DNA from: Streptosporangium sandarakinum
Lineage (GTDB): Bacteria > Actinomycetota > Actinomycetes > Streptosporangiales > Streptosporangiaceae
Assembly (NCBI RefSeq): GCF_013409935.1
Contig: NZ_JACCCO010000001.1
Coordinates: 3,658,001 to 3,722,000 of the forward strand
Length of the DNA: 64,000 nt
Direction: 5' to 3'
The notes beneath the pieces were generated by a model that did no database searches, was not told the DNA's origin, and saw only the letters and a list, made by a program, of their open reading frames with translations. Of the stretch, positions 23,024 through 30,601 are shown piece after piece (the stretch's first letter is position 1; every line of letters begins with the position of its first letter). The position numbers and the translations under genes are program-made.

Positions 23024-23353
23024 TCAGAGTCCGCGCAGGGGGCCAGGGGCCTTCGCCGGCCGCCGTGCGCGGGCGGGGACCCGCCAGGTCGTCCCGTCCA
23101 GCGTGATGTCCAGCCGCGCGTCGTGCCGCCTGCGCCGCAGGCCGGGGACGGGCACCCGGTTCTCGGCGTCGAACCCGCCGCGCCGGGCGTGGCCGTACAC
23201 CAGCTCGCCGGTGAAGACCCGCAGTTCGTCCCGGTTGCCGCACCGGGGGCAGGTCCAGGACACCAGGTCGGCGCGGCGGTCGTAGTCGTGGCAGGCGGGG
23301 AAGTACTCGTCGGGCCGGAAAAGGGCGTCGCAGGCGAGGCAGGGGATCGGCAT
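23024..23353 (-). CDS. Small zinc-ribbon protein, 109 aa
   Basis: The ATG at 23353 (MPIPCLACDALFRPDEYFP) has GGAGGA about 5 nt upstream and is preferred over an in-frame start at 23395. Two cysteine pairs are seen, 'PCLAC' near residue 7 and 'WTCPRCGN' near 36, making a zinc ribbon; 'FPACHDYDRRADLVSW' lies between them. The C-terminal half is basic with 'LDITLDGTTWRVPARARR'. DNA or RNA binding or a role as an accessory subunit is possible, but I do not recognise the family. Convergent with the TetR gene. Confidence 0.7.
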   Translation of the reverse strand: MPIPCLACDALFRPDEYFPACHDYDRRADLVSWTCPRCGNRDELRVFTGELVYGHARRGGFDAENRVPVPGLRRRRHDARLDITLDGTTWRVPARARRPAKAPGPLRGL

Positions 23354-23537
23354 CCAGGTCCTCCCGGGGCCGCTGTGGTGGCCGGTCGTTGTCACTCTCC
23401 GTGATCAACGGCTATCTCGTAGCGCTTGACCTGCGCTTTCAGGACGCTTGACACCCTCCGTGGTCGATGGTCACTCCTCGTGTCCGTCGGTGTCCTGGCC
23501 GTACGGGGCGGCCGGGCCGCGGTGCGAGGATGGGCCG

Positions 23538-24980
23538 GTGAACGATCTGTTTGACCGGCTCAGGGAGCTGCTGCTCGACGCCGGATACACCATCGACGGC
23601 GTCCGGGAGCGCCTCGGCGAGGTCGCCGCCACCGCGCTGTCCCGCGAGGAGACGGTGCCCGCGCTGCGCGCCACCCGCGACGGAGACCCGCTCGGCACGC
23701 TGATCCGGCTGTGGTGGCTCGGCGTCCCGGTGGACGCCCCGGAGGGCCTGCCGGTGGCCGAGCTGGCCGCCGCGGGCCTGGTGACCTCCGACGGCGGCCG
23801 GGTGGTCTCCACGGTCCACCTCCAGCCCTGGGAGACCGGTGGCTACGTCGTGTCCGACCGCAAGGTCCGCCCCGGCGACCCGGCGCTGCGCCCGGACCAC
23901 GTCGTCGGCGCGGGCGGCGCGTCGGCGAACCTGGCCCAGCTCGTGACCCGCCGGCCGGTGGAGCGCGCCCTCGACCTCGGCACCGGGTGCGGTGTCCAGG
24001 TGCTGCACCTGGCCGGGCGGGCGCGGGAGATCGTCGCCACCGACGTCAACCCGCGCGCCCTGGAGCTGGCCCGGATCGGCTGGGCGCTGTCCGGGATCCG
24101 CGACGTGGACGCCCGCGAGGGATCGCTGTTCGAGCCGGTCGCCGGCGAGCGGTTCGACCTGGTCGTCTCCAACCCGCCGTTCGTGATCTCCCCGGCCGGC
24201 CGGTTCACCTACCGCGAGTCCGGCTTCGAGGCCGACGGTTTCTGCCGCGATCTGGTACGGCAGGCCCCCCGTTTCCTCGCGCCCGGCGGCACCTGCCAGC
24301 TCCTGGCCAACTGGCTGCACGTCCGGGGCGAGGACTGGCGCGACCGGGTGGGCGGCTGGCTGACCGGCACCGGATGCGACGGCTGGGTGGTCCAGCGTGA
24401 CGTCCAGGACCCTGCCGAGTACGTGGAGCTGTGGCTGCGCGACGCCGCCGAGCAGGGCACCGCCCGCTACCGCGAGCTGTACGACGGCTGGCTCGGCTGG
24501 CTGGAGTCCATGGACGTCACCGGCATCGGGTTCGGCTGGATCACCCTGCACGACTCGGGCACCCTCGACCCGGTCGTGCGGGTGGAGGAGCTCGGTCAGC
24601 GGGTCGAGCTGCCGGTGGGCGGCTACGTGGACGAGGTGCTCGGCTCGATCGCGGCGGCGCACCGGCTGCCCGGCGCGGAGCTGCCGGGCGTACGGCTCGC
24701 GCTGGCGGAGGGCGTGCTGGAGGAGCGGGTCGGCCCGCCCGGCGCCGAGGACCCGTCCAGGATCACGCTCCGGCAGACCAGGGGGCTGCGCCGTACCGCG
24801 CGGGTGGGGACGGTGGAGGCGGCGCTCGCCGGGGTGTGCGACGGCGATTATCCACTGGGCCCGCTGCTGGCCGCGATCGCCGAGCTCACCGGCGAGGACG
24901 CCGATGACCTGCTGGCCAAGGCCCCGGAGGCGATCCGGCCGCTGGTCGCCGAGGGATTTTTCCACATATCCACAGGGTGA
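23538..24980 (+). CDS. Class I SAM-dependent methyltransferase, HemK-like with extra N- and C-domains, 480 aa
   Basis: The central Rossmann methyltransferase has motif I 'ALDLGTGCGVQVLHLA' (about residue 140) and the catalytic 'VVSNPPFVISPAGR' (about 210), the NPPF signature of enzymes methylating amide or amino nitrogens (HemK/RlmG class). An N-terminal helical domain (1-95) of the DUF7059 type and a long C-terminal domain (about 310-480) flank it. This three-part layout is a conserved actinobacterial protein of unknown substrate. GTG 23538 follows GAGGA by about 9 nt; the open frame begins at 23448. The 3' end overlaps a cluster of DnaA-box-like 9-mers. Confidence 0.88.
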   Translation: MNDLFDRLRELLLDAGYTIDGVRERLGEVAATALSREETVPALRATRDGDPLGTLIRLWWLGVPVDAPEGLPVAELAAAGLVTSDGGRVVSTVHLQPWETGGYVVSDRKVRPGDPALRPDHVVGAGGASANLAQLVTRRPVERALDLGTGCGVQVLHLAGRAREIVATDVNPRALELARIGWALSGIRDVDAREGSLFEPVAGERFDLVVSNPPFVISPAGRFTYRESGFEADGFCRDLVRQAPRFLAPGGTCQLLANWLHVRGEDWRDRVGGWLTGTGCDGWVVQRDVQDPAEYVELWLRDAAEQGTARYRELYDGWLGWLESMDVTGIGFGWITLHDSGTLDPVVRVEELGQRVELPVGGYVDEVLGSIAAAHRLPGAELPGVRLALAEGVLEERVGPPGAEDPSRITLRQTRGLRRTARVGTVEAALAGVCDGDYPLGPLLAAIAELTGEDADDLLAKAPEAIRPLVAEGFFHISTG

Positions 24981-25001
24981 CCGTCCACAGCCTGTGGATA
25001 T
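24958..25001. other. Cluster of four DnaA-box-like 9-mers
   Basis: TTTTCCACA (24958-24966), ATATCCACA (24966-24974), CCGTCCACA (24981-24989) and the inverted TGTGGATAT (24993-25001) within 44 bp, overlapping the end of the methyltransferase gene. Not an origin by itself, since no dnaA, dnaN or AT-rich unwinding element is present. Confidence 0.45.
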
Positions 25002-25005
25002 CTCC

Positions 25006-25034
25006 CGGCGATCGGTTGTTGATCGGATGTTGAC
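25006..25034 (+). promoter_or_regulatory. SARP-type direct repeats, left flank of the AfsR-like gene
   Basis: Heptamers CGGCGAT (25006), TGTTGAT (25017) and TGTTGAC (25028) start exactly 11 bp apart. Ten bp after the last one lies GAGGCT (25045-25050), a possible weak -10. SARP regulators bind heptamers at 11-bp intervals overlapping the -35 region. The matching array at 28776 has the same layout. Confidence 0.6.
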
Positions 25035-25255
25035 CCCCGTGGGAGAGGCTCTGACCACGGACGCGGCACCCGGGGGGAAGGGACCGCGTCCGGTCCGGCC
25101 GGTCGCCGGCATGAGGCGGCCGGCCGCCGGGAGACGCGCCGGACAACCGGGCCCCCTATGCGTCCCCGGCGGTCTCGCGACCGGCCGGACACCTGCCCTC
25201 GCTGTCCGACCGCCCGGTGCCAGGTCCCCGGGGCGGGAACCAAGACGGGAGCCCG

Positions 25256-25600
25256 ATGAACAACCACGCCTGGATGACACGTCTCGACGACGGCCTGTAC
25301 GACGGGCTGGAGCCGGTGGTGGACGGCCCGGCGACTCCGGCGGTCCCGGCGGTCTCAGCGGACGGTTCCGCGACCTCGGCGGGCGTCCCGGTGATCCCGG
25401 TGGTCCCGGCGGGCGGTCCCGCGGCCTCAGGGGGCGGCGGGGTCGCCGCCCGCGGCGGTCGCCCGGTCCAGCAGCGCCCGCAGGTCCGCGGCCTCGGGGG
25501 CGCCGAGCCGGGCGAAGACGTCGTGGGCGCGCCGGAGGCAGTCGTGGCTGCGGGCGGCGTCCCCGAGGCCGTCGAGGGCCCGCCCGAGCACCCACAGTGA
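25256..25600 (+). CDS. Small ORF with strong ribosome site, possible SARP target, 114 aa
   Basis: ATG 25256 is preceded by GGGAG and opens MNNHAWMTRLDDGLYDGLEP, then a Val/Pro/Ala/Gly-rich stretch. GC at third codon positions is high over the first 60 codons, as in real genes here, but from 25427 the frame overlaps the 3' end of the convergent AfsR-like gene. The C-terminal 58 residues are therefore antisense to real coding sequence and the ORF may end elsewhere or be spurious. SARP-like repeats lie 220 bp upstream. No family recognised. The rest of the 25035-25426 gap holds nothing clear. Confidence 0.35.
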   Translation: MNNHAWMTRLDDGLYDGLEPVVDGPATPAVPAVSADGSATSAGVPVIPVVPAGGPAASGGGGVAARGGRPVQQRPQVRGLGGAEPGEDVVGAPEAVVAAGGVPEAVEGPPEHPQ

Positions 25601-28600
25601 CAGCGCCTCGCCGTACGGGTGGCCGATCTCGCGGCTGACCGTCAGCGCCTGCTCGGCGTGCCGGGTCGCGTCGGCGAACCGCCCGGCGGCGATCAGGGTC
25701 TCGGCGAGCCGGGAGCACACCCGCTGCTCCCACACCCGCTGCCGGCTCGCCCGGAAGAAGGCCAGGCACTCGGCGTGGTGGTGGACGGCCTCGTTCAGCC
25801 GCCCGACGCGCGACAGCACCATCCCCAGGTGGTAGCGGGCCCGCGCGGTGCCGGGACCGGAACCGATCTCGGTGAAGAGGGCCAGGCCCTGCTCGGCGGC
25901 GGCGATCGCCTCCTCGGCCTGGCCGAGGAACAGGTGGTCGCGGGCGGAGTAGCTCAGTGTCAGGGCCTCGCCGCCGCGCGCGCCCGCCTCCCGGAACGCC
26001 GCCCGCGCCGCCTCGAACCAGGACAGCGCCTCGGCGTGGCGGCGGCGCCGGCCGGTCACCACGGCCAGCGCGTTCATCGTCTCGCCGGTGACGATCCCGT
26101 CGCCCGCGCCGGCCAGGTCCAGCGAGGTGCGGAACTCCTCCTCGGCCTCGGCGAGCCGGTTGGCGTTGAACAGCACCCGGCCGAGCACGTAGTGGCAGCG
26201 CATCCGGCAGGAGGCGTCCCCGAGCCGCCGGGCGGCGGCCAGCGTCTCCCTGGCCCGCTGCTCGAACTCGCGGACGTGGCTGCCCGACTCCAGCAGAGGT
26301 TCCATGGCCAGCAGCAGGTCCGCGCCGGGCAGCAGCCCTCCGGCCCCCCGCGCGCCGGACGCCTGGGCGATCGCCGCGAACAGCGACTCCGCCTCGGCCG
26401 ACAGCCAGGCCACGGCCTCGTCGGCGGAGGTGAACGCGTGGCCGGGCGCGGTCACCGCGATCCGGTCGGCGACCGTGCTGCCGTCGTAGGCGAGGCGGTG
26501 CGCCGACCGCGCGGAGGCCAGGTAGAAGTCGAGCAGCCGGCGCAGCGCGGCCGCCCCGGCGCCGGCGGTCGCCGGCCCGGCTGTCCCGGGAGCGCCGGCC
26601 TCCGCTTCACCCCCGGCCACCGCGACGCCGCCCGCTCCGGCCCCCGCCTCGGCCCGTTCCGCGATCCGGCGGGCGAAGAGCCTGAGCAGGTCGTGGAAGC
26701 GGTAGCGGCCGGGCGCGGGGGCCTCCAGCAGGCTGGCGTCCACCAGGGACTCCAGGACCTCCTCGGCGTCGCCCTGCCCAGAACCGAGGAGGGCGGCCGC
26801 CGCCCCGACCGAGATGTCGGGTCCGCCGGGCAGGGAGAGCAGCCGGAAGGCACGGGCCTGCTCCGGGCCGAGCTGGCCGTACCCGAGGGCGAAGGTGGCC
26901 TCGACCGCCAGGTTGCCCACCCGCATCTCGTCGAGGCGGCGGCGCTCGTCGGCCAGCCGGGGCACCAGCGAGGCGACCGTCCAGGACGGGCGGGCCGCCA
27001 GGCGGGCCGCCACGATCCGCACCGCGAGCGGCAGGAACCCGCAGGCGGCGACGACGTCCATGGCCGCGGCGCGCTCGGCCGCCACCCGGTCGGCGCCCGC
27101 GACGGTGCCGAACAGGGTCAGTGCCTCGTCGGGCTCCATGACGTCGAGGTCGAACAGCCGGGCCGCCGCCAGGTCGGCCAGTTTGCCGCGGCTGGTCACG
27201 ATCGCCGCGCAGCCGGGCGTGCCGGGCAGCAGGTGGGCGACCTGCTCGGCGTCCCGGGCGTTGTCCAGCAGTACCAGCATCCGGCGTTCGGCCAGCAGCG
27301 AGCGGAACAGCGCCGACCGCTCGGCCAGGCCGTCCGGGATGACGTCGGGCGGCAGGCCCAGCCCGCGCAGGAACGCCGCCAGCGCGGACTCGGGCGCGAC
27401 CGGGTCCTCGCCGTAGCCGCGCAGGTCGGCGTAGAGCTGGCCGTCGGGGAACAGCTCCTGCAGGGCGTGCGCGACGTGTACGGCGAGCGTCGTCTTGCCG
27501 ACGCCGCCGATGCCGGAGATGGCGGCCACGGGGACGCCGTCGGCGCCGTCCCCGGCGGACAGCAGGGCGCGCAGCCGGGAGATGATCCGGTGGCGGCCGG
27601 TGAAGTCGTTCACGGCCGCGGGGAGCTGCGCGGGCCGCGGCAGCTCCGGGGGGCTCGCCGGACCCGGCGGGTGCGACGGAGCGGACGGGTGCGGCGCGGC
27701 GGCCTCCGGCGCGTCCCGGCCCGGTCCCCCGGCGGGTGCGGAACCCGCCGCCCCGGCGGACGAGGCGGGCACAGCGGGTACGGAGGACACAGAGGGGACG
27801 GTGGGCGCCGCGGAGTTCGCCGGGTCCCCGGCGACCGGCGGGGCCGGGGCCGGAACCGGGGCCGGAGCCGGGACGGGAACGGCCGGCGGACGCGGGACGA
27901 GGCTCGGGTCGCCGCTGAGGACGCGCCGGTGCAGCGCGGTCAGCTCGGGTCCGGGTTCGATGCCGAGCTCGCCGATCAGCACGGTCCGGGTGTCGGCGAA
28001 GACGGCGAGCGCGTCCCCCTGTCGCCCGCACCGGTAGTAGGCCAGCATCAGCTGGGCGCGCAGCCGCTCGCGGAGCGGGTGCTCGGCGGTCAGCGCGATC
28101 AGCTCGGAGACGACGTCGGCGTGCCGGCCCACCTCCAGGTCGAGGTCCATCAGGGTCTCCAGCACGCTCATCCGGCGCTCGGCGAGCCGGTCGCGCTGGT
28201 GCTCGGCGTAGGGGCCGACGGCCCCGGCCAGTGGCTCGCCGGTGTACAGCGCCAGGCCCGTCCGCAGGTGCCCGGCGGCCGCGGCGAGGTCACCGGCGCC
28301 CCGGGCCGCCTCGGCCTGCCGTACCCCGTGCTCGAAACGGGCCAGGTCGAGGGCGTCGTCGGCCAGGCGCAGCGCGTAGCCACGGCCCACCGAGGTGAGC
28401 AGCTCCGGACGGGTGCGGGGCGACCTGCCCGGCTCCAGCACGGACCGCAGCCGGGAGACGTAGGTGCGCAGCGCCCCCAGCGCGCGGGGCGGGGCCTCCT
28501 CGCCCCAGACCCCGTCGATCATCTCGGTCGGGGTCACCGCCCGGTTCCCGCGCAGCAGCAGCATCGCGAGGATGGAACGTTGCAGGGGCGTGCCGAGATC

Positions 28601-28681
28601 CAGCTCCCCGCCGTCACGCCAGGCTTGGACGGGGCCGAGTACGGCGAAGCGCAACCCGCCCGCCCTGCCCTGATCAGCCAT
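25427..28681 (-). CDS. AfsR/SARP family transcriptional regulator with NB-ARC and TPR domains, 1084 aa
   Basis: Large pathway activator. Domain order: winged-helix OmpR-type DNA-binding domain (about 10-95, 'LRFAVLGPVQAWRDGGELDL', 'PRALGALRTYVSRLRSVLEP'), bacterial transcriptional activation domain (about 100-245), a Pro/Ala/Ser-rich linker, an NB-ARC ATPase with P-loop GIGGVGKTT (about 390) and Walker B 'RMLVLLDNARDAEQV', then TPR-like helical repeats to the end. ATG 28681 is used because GGAGA precedes it; the frame is open to 28720. TATTAT at 28721-28726 (minus strand) is a possible -10. Arrays of YGTTGA heptamers at 11-bp period flank the gene on both sides and may be its own binding sites. 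No biosynthetic cluster is adjacent. Confidence 0.93.
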   Translation of the reverse strand: MADQGRAGGLRFAVLGPVQAWRDGGELDLGTPLQRSILAMLLLRGNRAVTPTEMIDGVWGEEAPPRALGALRTYVSRLRSVLEPGRSPRTRPELLTSVGRGYALRLADDALDLARFEHGVRQAEAARGAGDLAAAAGHLRTGLALYTGEPLAGAVGPYAEHQRDRLAERRMSVLETLMDLDLEVGRHADVVSELIALTAEHPLRERLRAQLMLAYYRCGRQGDALAVFADTRTVLIGELGIEPGPELTALHRRVLSGDPSLVPRPPAVPVPAPAPVPAPAPPVAGDPANSAAPTVPSVSSVPAVPASSAGAAGSAPAGGPGRDAPEAAAPHPSAPSHPPGPASPPELPRPAQLPAAVNDFTGRHRIISRLRALLSAGDGADGVPVAAISGIGGVGKTTLAVHVAHALQELFPDGQLYADLRGYGEDPVAPESALAAFLRGLGLPPDVIPDGLAERSALFRSLLAERRMLVLLDNARDAEQVAHLLPGTPGCAAIVTSRGKLADLAAARLFDLDVMEPDEALTLFGTVAGADRVAAERAAAMDVVAACGFLPLAVRIVAARLAARPSWTVASLVPRLADERRRLDEMRVGNLAVEATFALGYGQLGPEQARAFRLLSLPGGPDISVGAAAALLGSGQGDAEEVLESLVDASLLEAPAPGRYRFHDLLRLFARRIAERAEAGAGAGGVAVAGGEAEAGAPGTAGPATAGAGAAALRRLLDFYLASARSAHRLAYDGSTVADRIAVTAPGHAFTSADEAVAWLSAEAESLFAAIAQASGARGAGGLLPGADLLLAMEPLLESGSHVREFEQRARETLAAARRLGDASCRMRCHYVLGRVLFNANRLAEAEEEFRTSLDLAGAGDGIVTGETMNALAVVTGRRRRHAEALSWFEAARAAFREAGARGGEALTLSYSARDHLFLGQAEEAIAAAEQGLALFTEIGSGPGTARARYHLGMVLSRVGRLNEAVHHHAECLAFFRASRQRVWEQRVCSRLAETLIAAGRFADATRHAEQALTVSREIGHPYGEALSLWVLGRALDGLGDAARSHDCLRRAHDVFARLGAPEAADLRALLDRATAAGGDPAAP

Positions 28682-28775
28682 CCCGTGGATCTCCGCCCTA
28701 ATGGGAACTTTTATTCGCAAATAATAGATCCTTTATCCGCGATCCACAGGAGAGCGGCGGTTACCCCTCGATCAC

Positions 28776-28804
28776 CGTTGATCGGGCATTGATCAGCCGT
28801 TGAG
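28776..28804 (+). promoter_or_regulatory. SARP-type direct repeats, right flank of the AfsR-like gene
   Basis: CGTTGAT (28776), CATTGAT (28787) and CGTTGAG (28798) start exactly 11 bp apart. Ten bp after the last one is GATGAT (28815-28820) as a possible -10, facing the secreted protein gene at 28989. The array also lies upstream of the divergent regulator gene. Confidence 0.65.
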
Positions 28805-28825
28805 CCCCGATGCCGATGATTCCCT

Positions 28826-28867
28826 ATGTCGGGCATGGCGCCATACGGGGGCTGTCATGCCCGACAT
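28826..28867. promoter_or_regulatory. 12-bp perfect inverted repeat upstream of the secreted protein gene
   Basis: ATGTCGGGCATG (28826-28837) and CATGCCCGACAT (28856-28867) with an 18-bp spacer, just after the SARP-type repeats. Could be a dyad operator or a hairpin in the 5' leader. Confidence 0.55.
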
Positions 28868-28988
28868 GTCAGTCAATTGCAGGTATGGAGAAAGATGCGG
28901 TAAGCGGCGTGCAGGCGGTCCGGCCTATCAATGAGCCATGGCTCCCCGAACGGAGACGGGAGCCGCCTCACCCCCTGGGAGAACCGCA

Positions 28989-29504
28989 ATGCGCACCACC
29001 GCCCGCACCCTCCTCGGCCTCGCCGCCGCCACCGCCCTCCTCGCGGTCACCCCGGCGCTGGCCTCCCCCGCCTCGGCCGCCACGCTCGCCGCCGGCACCG
29101 CCGCGGCGTCCACGACGGCCACGACGACCGCGAGCCACGACTACGACGACAGCTGGGGCCCCTACTACTCGAAGTACTTCGGCCACTCCCGCGCCATGGC
29201 CGCCAGGGGCCAGGTGTGGACCGACCACTCCGACCGGGTCCACGTCGAGGGCAGGCTCTACGACAGGTACTCGCCGAGCTGGCTCTGCGGCTACGTCCAG
29301 GTCAAGTTCGAGAACTCCGACGGCGACGAGTCGGCCTACTGGGCCAAGAAGTGCGGCTCCAGCGGCTACCGCTCCTTCCACTTCGCCTCCGACGACGTCG
29401 ACAGCGCCCAGGTCCGGGTCTGCTACTGGAACCAGAACGAGGGCCGGACGAAGATGTGCGGCAGGTGGAACTACGTCTACGAGGCCGACGGCGACGACGA
29501 GTGA
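28989..29504 (+). CDS. Small secreted protein with two probable disulfides, 171 aa
   Basis: The ATG at 28989 has GGGAG 8 nt upstream and opens a classical signal peptide: MRTTARTLLGLAAATALLAV, ending near 'ALASPASAA'. The mature part (about 120 residues) is rich in Tyr, Trp, Ser and Asp, with exactly four cysteines ('WLCGYVQVKF', 'WAKKCGSSGYRSF', 'VRVCYWNQNE', 'TKMCGRWNYV'). This is compatible with a compact beta-sandwich with two disulfides. Small actinomycete proteins of this look are common and uncharacterised. SARP-like repeats and a 12-bp inverted repeat lie upstream, so it may be a target of the divergent AfsR-like regulator. Confidence 0.82.
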   Translation: MRTTARTLLGLAAATALLAVTPALASPASAATLAAGTAAASTTATTTASHDYDDSWGPYYSKYFGHSRAMAARGQVWTDHSDRVHVEGRLYDRYSPSWLCGYVQVKFENSDGDESAYWAKKCGSSGYRSFHFASDDVDSAQVRVCYWNQNEGRTKMCGRWNYVYEADGDDE

Positions 29505-29532
29505 CGCCGGATCCCGCTCCCGGACGAACGTC

Positions 29533-29559
29533 AGGCCCGCCCGGTCCCCGGGCGGGCCT
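29533..29559. terminator. Bidirectional hairpin terminator
   Basis: AGGCCCGCCCGG (29533-29544) pairs with CCGGGCGGGCCT (29548-29559) with a 3-nt loop, followed by TCCGTTCC, between convergent genes ending at 29504 and 29623. Confidence 0.88.
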
Positions 29560-29622
29560 TCCGTTCCAAGAGATCGTCGAAGTGACGGATGACGGGGAGG
29601 GGCCTCCCTCCCCGCTGTTCGG

Positions 29623-30267
29623 CTAGGCGGCCTCGACCAGGCCGAGCCGGGCGTGCAGCCGTTCTCGTACGAGCGGCCACTCGGAGCTGAGGATCGAGTA
29701 GTACGCGGTATCTCGGACCGTGTCGTCGGCGCCTCGGGATTCCGCCCGCCGCACACCGTCGAGGTGTGCGCCGAGGGCCTCGATGGCGGCCCGGGAGCGT
29801 ACGTTGCGCACGTCGGCCTTGAGGGTGACGCGGTGGACCTGCCACGTCTCGAAGGCGAGGGAGAGCATCAGGTACTTGCTCTCCCGGTTGACACCGGTGC
29901 CCTGGGCCGACGCCGCCAGCCAGGTGTAACCGATGTCCGCCACGGACGGGACCTCGCCCACCGCTCCACGGGCGCCCGGTGGCCAGGGCATGGGGCCCTG
30001 CCAGTACTCCAGGTTCATGAGACGGGTGGCACCGACCACGCGGTCGGTGTGCAGCCACCGGATGGCGAAGGGCATCGTGCGGCCCTCCGCCTGCTCAGCC
30101 AGGGCGGCCTCCACGTAGGAGGCCACCTCGCCCCGACCATGGGGCACGCGAGTGAAGCCGTAGGTGGAGCGGTCTTCACTCGCCGCGGCGACGAGGTCGT
30201 CGACGACCGCGAGGCTGAGCGGCTCCAGGCGCACGAGGCGCCCGGACAGGGTGACAAAAGCGGGCAT
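29623..30267 (-). CDS. GNAT family N-acetyltransferase, RimJ/RimL type, 214 aa
   Basis: Acetyl-CoA-dependent acyltransferase. Seen: 'VTLSGRLVRLEPLSLAVVDD' N-terminus, 'FAIRWLHTDRVVGATRLMNL', 'ADIGYTWLAASAQGTGVNRE' (pyrophosphate-loop region, with QGTGVN for the usual Q.x.G.G.A), and 'VHRVTLKADVRNVRSRAAIEALGAH' region, which is typical of RimJ/RimL-like enzymes that modify N-termini or small amines. The ATG at 30267 gives a normal start; the frame is open to 30306. No clear ribosome site. Substrate unknown. Confidence 0.88.
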   Translation of the reverse strand: MPAFVTLSGRLVRLEPLSLAVVDDLVAAASEDRSTYGFTRVPHGRGEVASYVEAALAEQAEGRTMPFAIRWLHTDRVVGATRLMNLEYWQGPMPWPPGARGAVGEVPSVADIGYTWLAASAQGTGVNRESKYLMLSLAFETWQVHRVTLKADVRNVRSRAAIEALGAHLDGVRRAESRGADDTVRDTAYYSILSSEWPLVRERLHARLGLVEAA

Positions 30268-30484
30268 GAGCACATGATGAGGGCTGCCGACGTGGGCTTT
30301 TGCCAAATGATGCGGGGCGTTTCGGTGGCCGCTGGGTGAATCGCCCTCTCTGCCCCGTTTTCGGCGGTAAAACCGCAGGTCAGAGGCGTGAACGCCGTCC
30401 CGGGGACGGCCGGCCCGCAGGTAAATTTTCCGTCAAGCGCCCGCATCTCGGACCACCGCTCCGCCGGAGCGGGCGCTCCACCCT

Positions 30485-30550
30485 TTCCGGGCGCCTTCGG
30501 AGCGGCCGGCCCGCCCCTTCCGGGCGCCTTCGGAGCGACCGGTCCGCGCT
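30485..30550. repeat. 33-bp direct repeat in the 30.3-30.6 kb gap
   Basis: TTCCGGGCGCCTTCGGAGCG occurs at 30485-30504 and 30518-30537, each continuing with related sequence, and a partial TTTCCGGGCGCC recurs near 30583. The 334-bp gap between the GNAT and aminotransferase genes holds no other feature I can support. Confidence 0.7.
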
Positions 30551-30601
30551 CCCCCGAGGCTTCTCCGAGCGGCCGCCCCACCTTTCCGGGCGCCGTCGCG
30601 G

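Noticed and set aside
24958..25001. Chromosomal origin of replication
   Set aside because: DnaA-box-like sites occur but there is no dnaA-dnaN pair, AT-rich unwinding element or larger box array.
25619..28792. 1057-codon plus-strand open frame opposite the AfsR-like gene
   Set aside because: Antisense shadow in high-GC DNA; the minus strand carries intact wHTH, activation, NB-ARC and TPR domains.
25427..29504. Antibiotic biosynthesis cluster controlled by the SARP regulator
   Set aside because: No PKS, NRPS, RiPP-modifying or terpene gene lies within the window next to it.
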